A stretch of 64,000 bases of DNA, from the NCBI RefSeq assembly GCF_012027325.1, contig NZ_SNUG01000006.1, positions 1-64,000 on the forward strand, in the 5' to 3' direction. Source of the stretch: Thermococcus sp. M39 (GTDB taxonomy: Archaea > Methanobacteriota_B > Thermococci > Thermococcales > Thermococcaceae). Below are positions 8,783 through 16,852 of this stretch, in pieces. The translations under genes and the position numbers were made by a program. Numbering within the stretch: the stretch's first letter is position 1; each line of letters starts with the position of its first letter. Below the pieces are notes generated by a model. It did not search any database, was not told the DNA's origin, and saw only the letters and a list, made by a program, of their open reading frames with translations.

Positions 8783-8796
8783 TTTATATACTTTGC
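8783..8796 (-). promoter_or_regulatory. Promoter of the hydrogenase-Mrp operon
   Basis: On the minus strand the sequence GCAAAGTATATAAAC is an excellent archaeal BRE plus TATA box. Transcription would begin near 8760, leaving a leader of about 120 bases before the NuoL-like start at 8639. It separates the cooFSCT genes from the hydrogenase and antiporter genes, so this half can be transcribed independently. Confidence 0.7.
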
Positions 8797-8808
8797 CCAA
8801 TGTATTCA

Positions 8809-8828
8809 TTTTAAACCTTTGGTTAAAA
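8809..8828. promoter_or_regulatory. Candidate operator: inverted repeat upstream of the hydrogenase promoter
   Basis: The sequence TTTTAAACCTTTGGTTAAAA is a near-perfect inverted repeat (one extra A in the left arm). It sits 12 bases upstream of the BRE of the hydrogenase-Mrp promoter, the usual place for an archaeal activator site. CorR, encoded upstream in the same cluster, is the obvious candidate, but binding is inference. Confidence 0.4.
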
Positions 8829-8854
8829 CGTACATTATGGAACAAAAATGAGTA

Positions 8855-9049
8855 TCAAAGAGAGAGTCTCAAATAAATTCTGTGGGAAATAAAATCAATA
8901 TAGTCAATCTCGTATCCCTCAAGAACTAACTCTTTACCAAGCAAATTTTTGACAACAATCTTCCCATCCTTAACCTCAAGCAGAGTTACATCCGTCATAA
9001 CTACCTCTGCTTTTCCGTCTTCAAGAACTATGACCTTCGACTGGCACAT
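8855..9049 (-). CDS. cooT: CooT-like small nickel-binding protein
   Basis: This 64-residue protein begins MCQSKVIVLEDGKAEVVMTD. The second-position Cys and the small beta-barrel pattern match the CooT family, whose Rhodospirillum member binds nickel through Cys2 and is linked to CODH maturation. The ATG directly follows the cooC stop, so the two are co-translated. The position within a CODH cluster supports a role in nickel delivery to CooS. The family is sometimes annotated as an RNA-binding protein; the context here argues for CooT. Confidence 0.85.
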   Translation of the reverse strand: MCQSKVIVLEDGKAEVVMTDVTLLEVKDGKIVVKNLLGKELVLEGYEIDYIDFISHRIYLRLSL

Positions 9050-9856
9050 TTACAACACCTTTGAACGCTTTTTTATGCTTAATATCTTTCTTGCAAGAGC
9101 TTCAACATCTCTATACACTGGAGAGTCCTTTGAAATCGCATCAACGCCTTTTCCTTCGTTATCTACAGAAATAACATTCTCATCAAAGCCTATAAGATGG
9201 TAAGGTGTTGAATCTGAGAAAACTTTTGCATAAAGCTGGGAAGCTCTTAGAGAGTTGTGGACTTTGTTTATTACAAGCAATATATGGGATATGTTGAGCT
9301 GCCTTCCCATTTCTATGAGCTTCCTTGCTATCATCAAGGACTTCAGCGTTGGCTCTGCGACACATATCATGACATCGAATTTCTCTGCCAGTCCACGTCC
9401 AAATACTTCCGCTCCAGCCTCGCTGTCAACAATTACAATATCCTTTTCAGAGAGCAGAACATGCATCAAAAAAGCCCTTGCGAGAGCTAATGCTGGGCAT
9501 AGGCAGCCTTCTTTGCTCTGTTCTATGCTTCCAACGACGACAAGCTTCAAATTTGGCTTTATTGTTATGCCATATTGCTCAGCTAAATCATCAACTTTTG
9601 GAGTTAGTGAGAACAGAACTCCCCAGCCTTCACCCGGCCTTGCTCCAGTCCTTTCCTCTGCAAGCTTCTCATTTCGTGAAAGCGGAATGATTTCCAAAGC
9701 TTCCTCGAATGGAATTCCCAGACTTTGAGCAAGGTTGGGAACTGAATCTGTGTCTAAAGCAAGTACGTTATACCCTTTATCAGCTAAGATATGGGCTAAT
9801 AAAGCTGAAATTGTAGTTTTTCCAACCCCTCCCTTTCCAGCAACAAGTATCTTCAT
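9050..9856 (-). CDS. cooC: CODH nickel-insertion ATPase CooC
   Basis: The 268-residue protein starts MKILVAGKGGVGKTTISAL, a deviant Walker A motif of the MinD/SIMIBI class. The segment EGCLCPALALARAFL near residue 115 has the C-x-C pair that binds metal at the CooC dimer interface, and IVIVDSEAGAEVFGRG is the switch II region. CooC proteins hydrolyse ATP to insert nickel into the C-cluster of CooS. The gene lies between cooS and cooT, with a GGAGGCAC site before the ATG. Confidence 0.93.
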   Translation of the reverse strand: MKILVAGKGGVGKTTISALLAHILADKGYNVLALDTDSVPNLAQSLGIPFEEALEIIPLSRNEKLAEERTGARPGEGWGVLFSLTPKVDDLAEQYGITIKPNLKLVVVGSIEQSKEGCLCPALALARAFLMHVLLSEKDIVIVDSEAGAEVFGRGLAEKFDVMICVAEPTLKSLMIARKLIEMGRQLNISHILLVINKVHNSLRASQLYAKVFSDSTPYHLIGFDENVISVDNEGKGVDAISKDSPVYRDVEALARKILSIKKRSKVL

Positions 9857-9929
9857 TTTAGTGCCTCCAGTGATTAAATTGTGCTTCTTCTATAATTGCT
9901 TTTCAAAAATTAAAAACTAAAAAGGAAAG

Positions 9930-11831
9930 TCAAACAGGCCACTTGAGCTTCTTTCTTTTCTCAATTATTACATTGTATATTGTTTCTGCTGCCTTTATTG
10001 GATCCGGTTCGACGTAGAATTTTCCTCCAAGGAGGTCTTCGATATCATCCGTGAGGAGTTTTGTAACCTTCTGGCTTCCAAGCACAGGTGGGACAACGCC
10101 TAAGTGAGTGAAGACACCGCTTGCAACGAAGTAAGTTCCTATCGAGACTGCCTTCTCGCTCATCCACTCTGGAGCAGAGCCAGCTACTGGCAAGTCTGGG
10201 ATATCAACGCCCAAAGCCTCAGCGAGCGCTCCAAGGACAATTAGGATTCTTGAACAGTCAACACAGCTTCCCATATGCAAACATGGTGGGATTCCAAGTG
10301 CTTCACATATCGCTTTTAGTCCTGGACCAGCCAGTTCGGCAGCCTTTGGTGACATTAAGCCTTCCATCGCTGCTGCGATTCCCCAGCAACCAGTTCCAAC
10401 TACTAAGATGTCCCTCTTTATGAGCTCCTTAGTTAATGTTACATGACTGTGATTGTGCTTAACCTTTGGATTATTACATCCAACAACTCCAACAATTCCT
10501 TTGATTGTACCCTCTCTGAGTGCATTGATTAGAGGTTCGAGAGTTCCTCCAAGTGCTTCAAGAATTGCTTCAACGCTGAAGCCTGCAACGACTTCACTCT
10601 TGTGTTTTGGAATGTAAACCCTCTCTTTTGGCCTGTTCTGGAAGTTTTCAATTGCAATCCTAACTATCTCCTTAGCAATCTCATCTGCTTTCTCTGGTTT
10701 AAACTCTATGTGCACTGCTCCAGGTATGTGAGCTTTGGGCTCGGTTGTGATTATCTTTGTGTGATAACAGCCAGCCACGTCAACCAATGAGGGCATTAAA
10801 CACTGATAATCAACGACCATGGCTTCAACGGCACCTGTTATTATCGCTAACTCCTGCATCAGGAAGTTTCCAGCTGGAGGAATACCAAGCCTCATTAAAA
10901 CTTCGTTCCCAGTACAGCACATTCCTGCAACATTTACTCCCTTGGCTCCATATTGTTTGGCCAATTTCTGCATCTCTTCACTTTGAGCAACCTCGGCGAT
11001 CTTCATTGAGAGTATTGGGTTATGACCGTGGACAATTATATTCACGTAATCTTCCTTGAGAACACCCAAGTTTGCAACGGTTTTAATTGGCTTTGGCGTT
11101 CCGAAGAGGATGTCGCTTAAATAGGTAGCCATCATTGAGCCGCTCCATCCATCAGCGAGAGAAGTCCTCACACCGTGAAGAAGGAGTGAAGCTGGGTCTG
11201 CATCGACACCCATATGAGTCCTGTGCATGCACTCACAAATTTCTCTGTCAATTGCTCTTGGCAGAACTCCAAGCCTCTCCCAGACTTTAATTCTTTTCTT
11301 AGGTGCTGTTGCCATGAGCAACTTCAATGGCTCATCGTCGGGCTTTCCAAACTCCCATTCCAAGATGTGTGCAACTTCTAAGGCTATTTCACTCTCGGTT
11401 TTCCCCTCTATCTCTATTCCTAAAGCTTGAGCTAATCCCCTAAGCTTCTCAACATCCGTCAGCTTGTATCCCTTGAACTCCCCTGTTGCTGCTCCTTTAA
11501 ACACGTGGACGATGTCTCTTGCATGGTCGCTGTGTGCTGCAGCACCAGCTGCAATCATTCTCAAAATGTTCCTTGCAACTATTGTGTCAGCATCTGCTCC
11601 ACAAATACCTCTAGTTGGTCCAGTGCCGAATGGGTCAATCCTACATGGACCCATGTTACAGTTTCTACAACAAATCCCTAGCAGTCCAAATCCACATTGA
11701 GGTTGCTGCTCTAAAAAGCGGTGCCAAGCAGTCTTTACACCCTCCTCTTCAGCCTTCTCAATTAGGTCAGCAACTCCCTTAGTTTCAGAAACCTGCTTTG
11801 CAGGAACCTTAAACTTTATGTATTCCGCCAT
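9930..11831 (-). CDS. cooS: Ni-dependent carbon monoxide dehydrogenase catalytic subunit CooS
   Basis: The product is about 633 residues, the normal length for anaerobic monofunctional CODH. The N-terminal Cys cluster CGFGLLGICCRNCNMGPCR (about 46-64) holds the B and D clusters. Later Cys and His residues for the Ni-Fe C-cluster occur in VAGMCCTGNEVLMR, VGVVGCNNPKVKHNHSH, GTGCWGIAAAMEG and HMGSCVDCSRI. It oxidises CO with water to CO2, giving electrons to CooF. The ATG at 11831 follows GAGGTGG; the three upstream codons are inside that site. It starts just after cooF and is followed by cooC. Confidence 0.96.
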   Translation of the reverse strand: MAEYIKFKVPAKQVSETKGVADLIEKAEEEGVKTAWHRFLEQQPQCGFGLLGICCRNCNMGPCRIDPFGTGPTRGICGADADTIVARNILRMIAAGAAAHSDHARDIVHVFKGAATGEFKGYKLTDVEKLRGLAQALGIEIEGKTESEIALEVAHILEWEFGKPDDEPLKLLMATAPKKRIKVWERLGVLPRAIDREICECMHRTHMGVDADPASLLLHGVRTSLADGWSGSMMATYLSDILFGTPKPIKTVANLGVLKEDYVNIIVHGHNPILSMKIAEVAQSEEMQKLAKQYGAKGVNVAGMCCTGNEVLMRLGIPPAGNFLMQELAIITGAVEAMVVDYQCLMPSLVDVAGCYHTKIITTEPKAHIPGAVHIEFKPEKADEIAKEIVRIAIENFQNRPKERVYIPKHKSEVVAGFSVEAILEALGGTLEPLINALREGTIKGIVGVVGCNNPKVKHNHSHVTLTKELIKRDILVVGTGCWGIAAAMEGLMSPKAAELAGPGLKAICEALGIPPCLHMGSCVDCSRILIVLGALAEALGVDIPDLPVAGSAPEWMSEKAVSIGTYFVASGVFTHLGVVPPVLGSQKVTKLLTDDIEDLLGGKFYVEPDPIKAAETIYNVIIEKRKKLKWPV

Positions 11832-11841
11832 CACAACCACC

Positions 11842-12477
11842 TCAATACCACTTAACCTCTAAGTAGGCTGTATAAACATCCATTGGGCTGATTTTCTCTT
11901 CCTTTTTCTTTTCTTCAACAACTTGCTCCATGTATACAATTCCTGGGACTTTCAAGCCCGAAATTAATTCTTCTGCCCTTTCTTTTCTAATCTCATCCAG
12001 AATTTCCTCGAGAGTTCCAAACTTCAATGCCTTAGTAGGACAGGCCTCTACACATGCCGGCTCTCTGCCTTCCCTAACTCTCTCAATGCATGAATCGCAC
12101 TTCAGAACAACCTTGTATTCTGGCTCATACTTCGGATGTCCAAATGGACAAGCTATAACACACATCAAACAGCCAATACACTTGTTGGCGTTGAGTATTA
12201 CAAAACCCTCCTCGCTCTTCTTTATTGCCCCAGTTGGGCAGACTTTTATACATGGAGCATCTTCACAGTGCTGACACCTCAGTGGAACATTGAAGAAATC
12301 CGCAACTACAACTTTTAGCCTCGGCTTGGGTGTTGGTTTTTCAGAGATTGCTCCGAACAGTGTTTTGCTCATTGAATGCTCTACTGCACAGGCTATTTCA
12401 CAAGACCTGCACCCCATGCACTTCTTAGGGTCAATGTAGATGGTAGGTCTCTCTAAACTCGCTTTGAGAAGTGACAT
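11842..12477 (-). CDS. cooF: CooF-type ferredoxin with four 4Fe-4S clusters
   Basis: About 211 residues carry four Cys-rich motifs: CMGCRSCEIAC (about 20-30), CQHCEDAPCIKVCPTGAI (about 71-88), CIGCLMCVIACPFG (about 101-114) and CDSCIERVREGREPACVEAC (about 126-145). This is the DmsB/HycB/CooF layout. CooF moves electrons from CooS to the membrane hydrogenase. The ATG at 12477 follows GAGGTGATAAC. It is the first gene of the coo set after the corR intergenic gap and sits two codons from cooS. Confidence 0.93.
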   Translation of the reverse strand: MSLLKASLERPTIYIDPKKCMGCRSCEIACAVEHSMSKTLFGAISEKPTPKPRLKVVVADFFNVPLRCQHCEDAPCIKVCPTGAIKKSEEGFVILNANKCIGCLMCVIACPFGHPKYEPEYKVVLKCDSCIERVREGREPACVEACPTKALKFGTLEEILDEIRKERAEELISGLKVPGIVYMEQVVEEKKKEEKISPMDVYTAYLEVKWY

Positions 12478-12480
12478 TGT

Positions 12481-12580
12481 TATCACCTCAAAATTAAGGT
12501 AAACAAAGAAAATTAAAAGGAGACCGTGTTCGGCAAATAAATCAAAAACTCCTTAATTTATTCACGCACAAAAACACGAC
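12481..12580 (-). promoter_or_regulatory. Intergenic region with candidate cooF promoter and CGTGTT/AACACG inverted repeat
   Basis: The gap between corR and cooF should carry the cooFSCT promoter. On the minus strand AT-rich TATA-like stretches occur near 12510-12520 and 12550-12560, neither clearly better. CGTGTT at 12525-12530 and its complement AACACG at 12573-12578 form a wide inverted repeat that could hold regulator half-sites. The assignment is weak. Confidence 0.35.
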
Positions 12581-13693
12581 TTAGTATTCATATAGTGATA
12601 CTATTGCTCTTTCCCTAATTTCTTTGTACTCCTTCAGAAGTTCCTTAGCAAAATCTGTCAAAATTGTTATTCCCTTCTTCCTCCCTCCTCTAACAGATAT
12701 AACCAAAGAGATACCCAACTTTTCTTCTAAACTCTTTATTTTTTCCCAGTACGTTGATGGAGAAACTCCAAGAGCTTTACATGCAGCTCTAAAGGAATTA
12801 ACCTGAGAGATTAACTCCAAAAGTTCCAAAATTTCTCCAGGAATTTCAACACCATCTTTTGTCACAAATGAGACCTGTATTTTAGGTGAAAGTCCAATAA
12901 TATTTCGATTTATTGCGCAAGATGAAAAGAGCATTTTTCTAAGATCTTCTCTGGTTATTTTCCTATAGTTTACCTCAAATCTTGAAAGTGGACATTTTGA
13001 GAAGTTCCCATAGGGATTTAAGTACAAAGCCCTACAATTCTCAGCACTCGGAGAAGTAAGCAACGTCACTGGATAATTGTCTATGAAGACCTTAATGGCA
13101 TTATAGAAATATTTCCTTCCATAATGGAGACCAATTTCGACGTTTTCTTTCTTCGCGACTTTTTCAAGGAATTTATCCGCATATGGAGATGTGTAAAGCT
13201 TTGGCCCTAAAGTTATCTTTAGCCCATAACTTTTGCACAGTTCAATTGTTGAAAGGATTTCAGCGAAGTCAGAGTTGGAATCCAGCAAAATATACGCCTC
13301 AAGATTGTCTATACCCTGAGAGAGGAGTATTTTCACTGTCTGAAGATTTGATTTTAAGTCCTTATAAGAGGGTATGATCAAGGAGATAAAATCAACGTTT
13401 TCAAGGGAGGTTTTGTGGAGGAAATTTCTTGAAACAGATACTGGAAGGAAAAGAGTGATCTTTCTACAGAGTTCCCTAGTTTGCCTAATTATGATGTCAA
13501 TCTTTGGATGAAGAAGAGGATTTGGGCATGTCAAAAGCCCTTCATCAAATTTAAAATCCTCAAGATGAGAGCTGAGTGTCTCCAATGCCTCAAGAGGGAG
13601 CATTATTCCAGCGCAGCCAAATTTCTCTTTCCAAGGACATATCAAACAACTACTGTCACATTTGCTTGAAGGTTGAACTGCTAAAATGCTCAT
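12581..13693 (-). CDS. corR: CO-responsive regulator CorR: radical-SAM-like N-terminus with LysR/ModE-type C-terminal HTH
   Basis: The protein is about 370 residues. Near the N-terminus is KCDSSCLICPW, a C-x3-C-x2-C motif in the place and form of a radical SAM cluster, followed by a TIM-barrel-like region of about 220 residues. At about 285-330 is a LysR/ModE-type winged helix (ELISQVNSFRAACKALGVSP, then KIKSLEEKLGISLV). In T. onnurineus the CorQ/CorR pair beside the CODH cluster, with CorR bearing a LysR-type DNA-binding domain, is required for CO-dependent growth. Position and architecture match that pair. The start could be the Met at 13693, or one two codons upstream. Whether the Cys motif binds a cluster is inference. 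Confidence 0.85.
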   Translation of the reverse strand: MSILAVQPSSKCDSSCLICPWKEKFGCAGIMLPLEALETLSSHLEDFKFDEGLLTCPNPLLHPKIDIIIRQTRELCRKITLFLPVSVSRNFLHKTSLENVDFISLIIPSYKDLKSNLQTVKILLSQGIDNLEAYILLDSNSDFAEILSTIELCKSYGLKITLGPKLYTSPYADKFLEKVAKKENVEIGLHYGRKYFYNAIKVFIDNYPVTLLTSPSAENCRALYLNPYGNFSKCPLSRFEVNYRKITREDLRKMLFSSCAINRNIIGLSPKIQVSFVTKDGVEIPGEILELLELISQVNSFRAACKALGVSPSTYWEKIKSLEEKLGISLVISVRGGRKKGITILTDFAKELLKEYKEIRERAIVSLYEY

Positions 13694-13756
13694 ATCCATC
13701 ACTCGAATATCACTTCAAATCCGCAGAAAGAGTTGCCAAGCCCCCAGCAGTAAATC

Positions 13757-14251
13757 TCACGTGTTATATTTTTTCCGATAAGCTCTTCCAATGACCCCTT
13801 GAATCAACCCGGCTTCAAAGTCGCATAGGGTTCTGCCAATAGGAGGTGCCTGATAACAGCTGATGCACTCGTATATGTTCACCTTCATCTTGCTGAACGA
13901 CTCATCTACAATATCAAGAAGCCCTATCTTCTGATTTAGAAACACTTTTGGCAGATCATCAATGTCCTTAATTTCACCAGTTTCTATCAATCTGCGAGCT
14001 AGATTATATCCTGCACCTCTCAGAATTAGAGTCCTCAAAGATGGGCTATATTCAAGCATGCCATACGAAACCATCCTAAAAGTCCTCACGTACTCTCTAT
14101 CCTCTGGAGAGATTTTCATGAAAAACGGACGCACAACATTGAAGTAATTCTCGGGAGTTAGCTTAACCTCCTCTCTGTGCTTCTTTTTGCTCTTAACCTC
14201 CGCCTTATATATTTCTCTCCACTTTTCTATTAGAATGCTGATATCCTCCAT
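13757..14251 (-). CDS. corQ: CorQ, V4R-domain partner of CorR
   Basis: The product is about 164 residues and ends with a V4R-like (4-vinyl reductase) domain including NIYECISCYQAPPIGRTLCD, with three Cys that could bind metal or ligand. In T. onnurineus CorQ has a V4R domain and works with CorR to activate CODH genes. The gene precedes corR by about 60 bases on the same strand. Three in-frame Met codons occur at the start (14260, 14257, 14251). A TATA element about 25-30 bases upstream suggests a nearly leaderless transcript. The ligand sensed is not visible from sequence. Confidence 0.82.
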   Translation of the reverse strand: MEDISILIEKWREIYKAEVKSKKKHREEVKLTPENYFNVVRPFFMKISPEDREYVRTFRMVSYGMLEYSPSLRTLILRGAGYNLARRLIETGEIKDIDDLPKVFLNQKIGLLDIVDESFSKMKVNIYECISCYQAPPIGRTLCDFEAGLIQGVIGRAYRKKYNT

Positions 14252-14275
14252 GCCCATCATCTAATGAAATTATTT

Positions 14276-14288
14276 GCATATATTACTT
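14276..14288 (-). promoter_or_regulatory. corQ promoter (TATA element)
   Basis: On the minus strand AAGTAATATATGC lies 25-35 bases upstream of the corQ start codons. The spacing implies a transcript start at or next to the ATG, so corQ is probably leaderless. Confidence 0.5.
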
Positions 14289-14289
14289 T

Positions 14290-14311
14290 AAGATTTTTGG
14301 TCACAAATCTT
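14290..14311. promoter_or_regulatory. Inverted repeat between corQ and sfsA
   Basis: AAGATTT and AAATCTT form a perfect 7-bp inverted repeat with an 8-base spacer (TTGGTCAC). It lies just upstream of the corQ TATA element and also upstream of sfsA. It could be an operator for either gene. Only symmetry and position support this. Confidence 0.35.
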
Positions 14312-14338
14312 TTCAATGAAAAAATTTAGCTGTTTATT

Positions 14339-15034
14339 ATGATACTCCTAAAGCTTCCCATCGTTAAAGGAGAGTTTATTGAGAGAATAAACAGATTTGT
14401 CGGGTTGGTTAGAATAAATAATGAAGTCAAAAAAGCTCTTATAACAAACACCGGACGCTTAGAGGAGTTTATGATTAAGGGTAAGAAATGCTTCTGCACT
14501 CCAAAACAAGGAGGAAAAACTGACTTTGTTTTAGTTGCTTTTGAAGATAAAAATTCTAAAGGTGCCGTGATTGATACAAGAACTCAAGCGAGAGCATTTG
14601 AGAGGGCTGTTGAATTGGGGTTAATCCCGTGGCTGAAAGACTGCTACATTAAGAAAAGAGAAGTTAAAGTTGGGACTTCTCGATTAGATTACCTTTTGGA
14701 GTGTAATGGGGAAGAGATTTGGGTTGAAATGAAGAGTGCTGTTCTCAGGGAAGAGGAATATGCTATGTATCCCGACTGTCCAAGCTTAAGAGGTCAGAGG
14801 CACATCAGAGAGCTCATAAAACTCCGAGAGGAGGGCAAAAGGACAATGATTATTTTTATTGGAGCTTTGCCAGATGTTAGGAAGTTTAAGCCTTACGTTA
14901 AAGGTGACCCAGAAATTGCAAGGCTTTTAAAGGAAGCGAAAGCTAAAGGTGTTGAGATAAAAGCCTTGAGTATAGCTCTATTGCCTTCAGGAGATGTTGT
15001 TCTTGAGAACAATAATCTTGAGGTTGAAATTTAG
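14339..15034 (+). CDS. sfsA: SfsA family DNA/RNA nuclease-like protein
   Basis: The 231-residue protein has the full SfsA pattern: an N-terminal OB-like region with FVGLVRI and ITNTGRLEEFM, then a restriction-endonuclease-like core with RLDYLLE and EEIWVEMKSAVL, and the C-terminal PDCPSLRGQRHIREL and MIIFIGALPDVRKFKP. In E. coli SfsA was named for sugar fermentation stimulation, and structural work indicates a nuclease fold. It is transcribed divergently from corQ. There is no clear ribosome binding site, so the transcript may be leaderless. Confidence 0.92.
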   Translation: MILLKLPIVKGEFIERINRFVGLVRINNEVKKALITNTGRLEEFMIKGKKCFCTPKQGGKTDFVLVAFEDKNSKGAVIDTRTQARAFERAVELGLIPWLKDCYIKKREVKVGTSRLDYLLECNGEEIWVEMKSAVLREEEYAMYPDCPSLRGQRHIRELIKLREEGKRTMIIFIGALPDVRKFKPYVKGDPEIARLLKEAKAKGVEIKALSIALLPSGDVVLENNNLEVEI

Positions 15035-15106
15035 GAGAGTTTTTAAAGCCCATAGAGTTTAACAATCCTTAGGGGGTAACACCCCAAGCTTAAAGAGGTG
15101 TCTGGA

Positions 15107-15964
15107 ATGACGATTGTAGATGTTAGGATTTTAGTTGAAGGTGCGAGCGACGTTGAGGTTGTTAGTAAAGCTCTGCAAGGTCTTGCTTTAGGAAGTGAAT
15201 ACAACATAACAATTTCCTCAATAATCCCAACGACGAATTTAGAAATTGCAAAAAGCGCAGCAGCTGGGGCAGATTTGTTAATAATAGCAACTGATGCCGA
15301 TAGGGTAGGAAGAGAACTTGCGGAGAGACTTTTCAGAGAGCTTAGTGAATTGGTTGGACATGTTGAGAGGATGAAAATCCCACTAGGGCACGACTTAGAG
15401 CACATAGATGTCGAGCTTGTGAGGAAAGAGCTCAAAAATACTCTCGTGAGAGCAGGATTGAAGAGTCTCCAGTTGCTCCCAGAATACATGGCTCTTAGAA
15501 ATCAACTCCTTGACCTAAGAGGAAAATATGACGTGCTTGAGCAAGAGAAGAGAAATCTCGAAAGCCAGCTGCAAGAGCTTGAGCAGAAATATGAGGAGCT
15601 CAGGCAAGAATACCAGAGATTAAGGGATGAAAACGAGAATCTAAAGATACTCCTCGACAAGAGGAGTAATTTGGTGAAAATTGAGGATGCATGGAAGCAA
15701 ATCTTTCCAGGAGAAGAAGTTCCAAGTGAAGAAATCATAGGAAAAGCCGTTGAAAAGCTTGGATTGCAGGGCAGAGTAATCGTTGGACAAGGATACATTT
15801 ACGCAGAAGAAGAAAAGCTCGTTGAAGAACTTTTGAAGATAGTATACCTCAGCATGACAATTGCGAAGCCAGAAGAGCAAGAGAAAAAGGAAGCCGAAAA
15901 AGTGGAGGAAGCAGAAAAACTTGAAGAAGCTGAGGTCTTCGAGGAAAGAATAGAGGAGCTTTAA
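15107..15964 (+). CDS. Archaeal Toprim-domain protein with coiled coil
   Basis: About 285 residues. The N-terminal Toprim fold has the catalytic-type Glu in [16 protein letters not shown] and the acidic pair in [16 protein letters not shown] long coiled coil (about 130-190) follows, then a small domain ([20 protein letters not shown]) and a very acidic Glu/Lys-rich tail. Toprim domains bind metal and act on nucleic acid phosphodiesters; the exact substrate here is unknown. A GTG three codons upstream lies inside the GAGGTG site, so the ATG at 15107 is preferred. It is followed closely by xerA, suggesting co-transcription. Confidence 0.85.
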   Translation: MTIVDVRILVEGASDVEVVSKALQGLALGSEYNITISSIIPTTNLEIAKSAAAGADLLIIATDADRVGRELAERLFRELSELVGHVERMKIPLGHDLEHIDVELVRKELKNTLVRAGLKSLQLLPEYMALRNQLLDLRGKYDVLEQEKRNLESQLQELEQKYEELRQEYQRLRDENENLKILLDKRSNLVKIEDAWKQIFPGEEVPSEEIIGKAVEKLGLQGRVIVGQGYIYAEEEKLVEELLKIVYLSMTIAKPEEQEKKEAEKVEEAEKLEEAEVFEERIEEL

Positions 15965-15989
15965 TCCTCTATATTTTTTGTGATGCTCT

Positions 15990-16820
15990 ATGGACATTGA
16001 AGAATTTGAAATGTATCTCGAATTGGAGGGCAAAAGCCAAAATACGGTTAGAATGTACTCATATTACGTGAGAAAGTTTTTAGAAGAGGGAAATGATTTA
16101 AATGCCCGCTCTGCTCTTCGTTTCTTAGCAAAGCTTAAGAAAAGCGGATATTCTAATAAAAGTCTAAATCTAGTTGTTCAAGCATTAAAAGCTTATTTTA
16201 GATTTGAAGGGCTTGATGGAGAGGCAGAAAGACTCAAGTCTCCAAAAGTCCCTAAAAGCTTGCCAAAAAGTCTGACAAAAGAGGAAGTAAAGAAGCTTTT
16301 GAGTGTAATTCCACCAACGAGAAAAAGGGACAGGCTTATAGTGCTATTGCTCTACGGCTCGGGACTTAGAGTTAGTGAGCTCTGCAATCTGAAAATTAAT
16401 GATGTTGACTTTAACCGGTCTCTAATCATCGTTAGAGGAGGAAAAGGGGCAAAAGACAGAATTGTACCAATCCCGGGGGCTCTTCTCAAGGAAATTGAGA
16501 ACTATTTAAGAATGAGGAAGGATAACAGTGAGTATCTGCTCGTTGAAGAAAGGAGAAATAAAAAAGACAAGCTCTCACCAAAGACCGTATGGTATCTCCT
16601 TGACAAATACGGAAAAAAAGCTGGAATTAAAGTTACACCGCATATGCTCAGACACAGCTTCGCAACACATATGCTTGAAAACGGGATTGACATAAGAGTC
16701 ATTCAAGAAATCTTAGGGCACTCTAATCTCTCAACGACTCAAATTTATACTAAAGTCACTGTTGAACATTTGAGGAGAGCGCAAGAAAAAGCAAAGCTGA
16801 TTGAGAGTTTGATAGAATAA
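15990..16820 (+). CDS. xerA: Tyrosine recombinase XerA
   Basis: The 276-residue protein has an N-terminal SAM-like core-binding domain (1-85) and a catalytic domain with all expected residues: Arg in [12 protein letters not shown], Lys in [12 protein letters not shown], His and Arg in [12 protein letters not shown], His in [11 protein letters not shown] and Tyr in the following IYTKV. It matches archaeal XerA, which resolves chromosome dimers at a dif site without XerC/D partners. No dif-like site was recognised nearby. It begins 25 bases after the Toprim gene. Confidence 0.95.
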   Translation: MDIEEFEMYLELEGKSQNTVRMYSYYVRKFLEEGNDLNARSALRFLAKLKKSGYSNKSLNLVVQALKAYFRFEGLDGEAERLKSPKVPKSLPKSLTKEEVKKLLSVIPPTRKRDRLIVLLLYGSGLRVSELCNLKINDVDFNRSLIIVRGGKGAKDRIVPIPGALLKEIENYLRMRKDNSEYLLVEERRNKKDKLSPKTVWYLLDKYGKKAGIKVTPHMLRHSFATHMLENGIDIRVIQEILGHSNLSTTQIYTKVTVEHLRRAQEKAKLIESLIE

Positions 16821-16852
16821 TAGTATCATCTAGGTAATCCTATAGTACTAAA

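Noticed and set aside
9255-9728. A 157-residue frame on the plus strand
   Set aside because: It lies antisense within cooC and has no promoter or family similarity; a shadow frame.
15990-16852. A dif site next to xerA
   Set aside because: No palindromic site of the archaeal dif kind was recognised near the gene; dif is usually far away.
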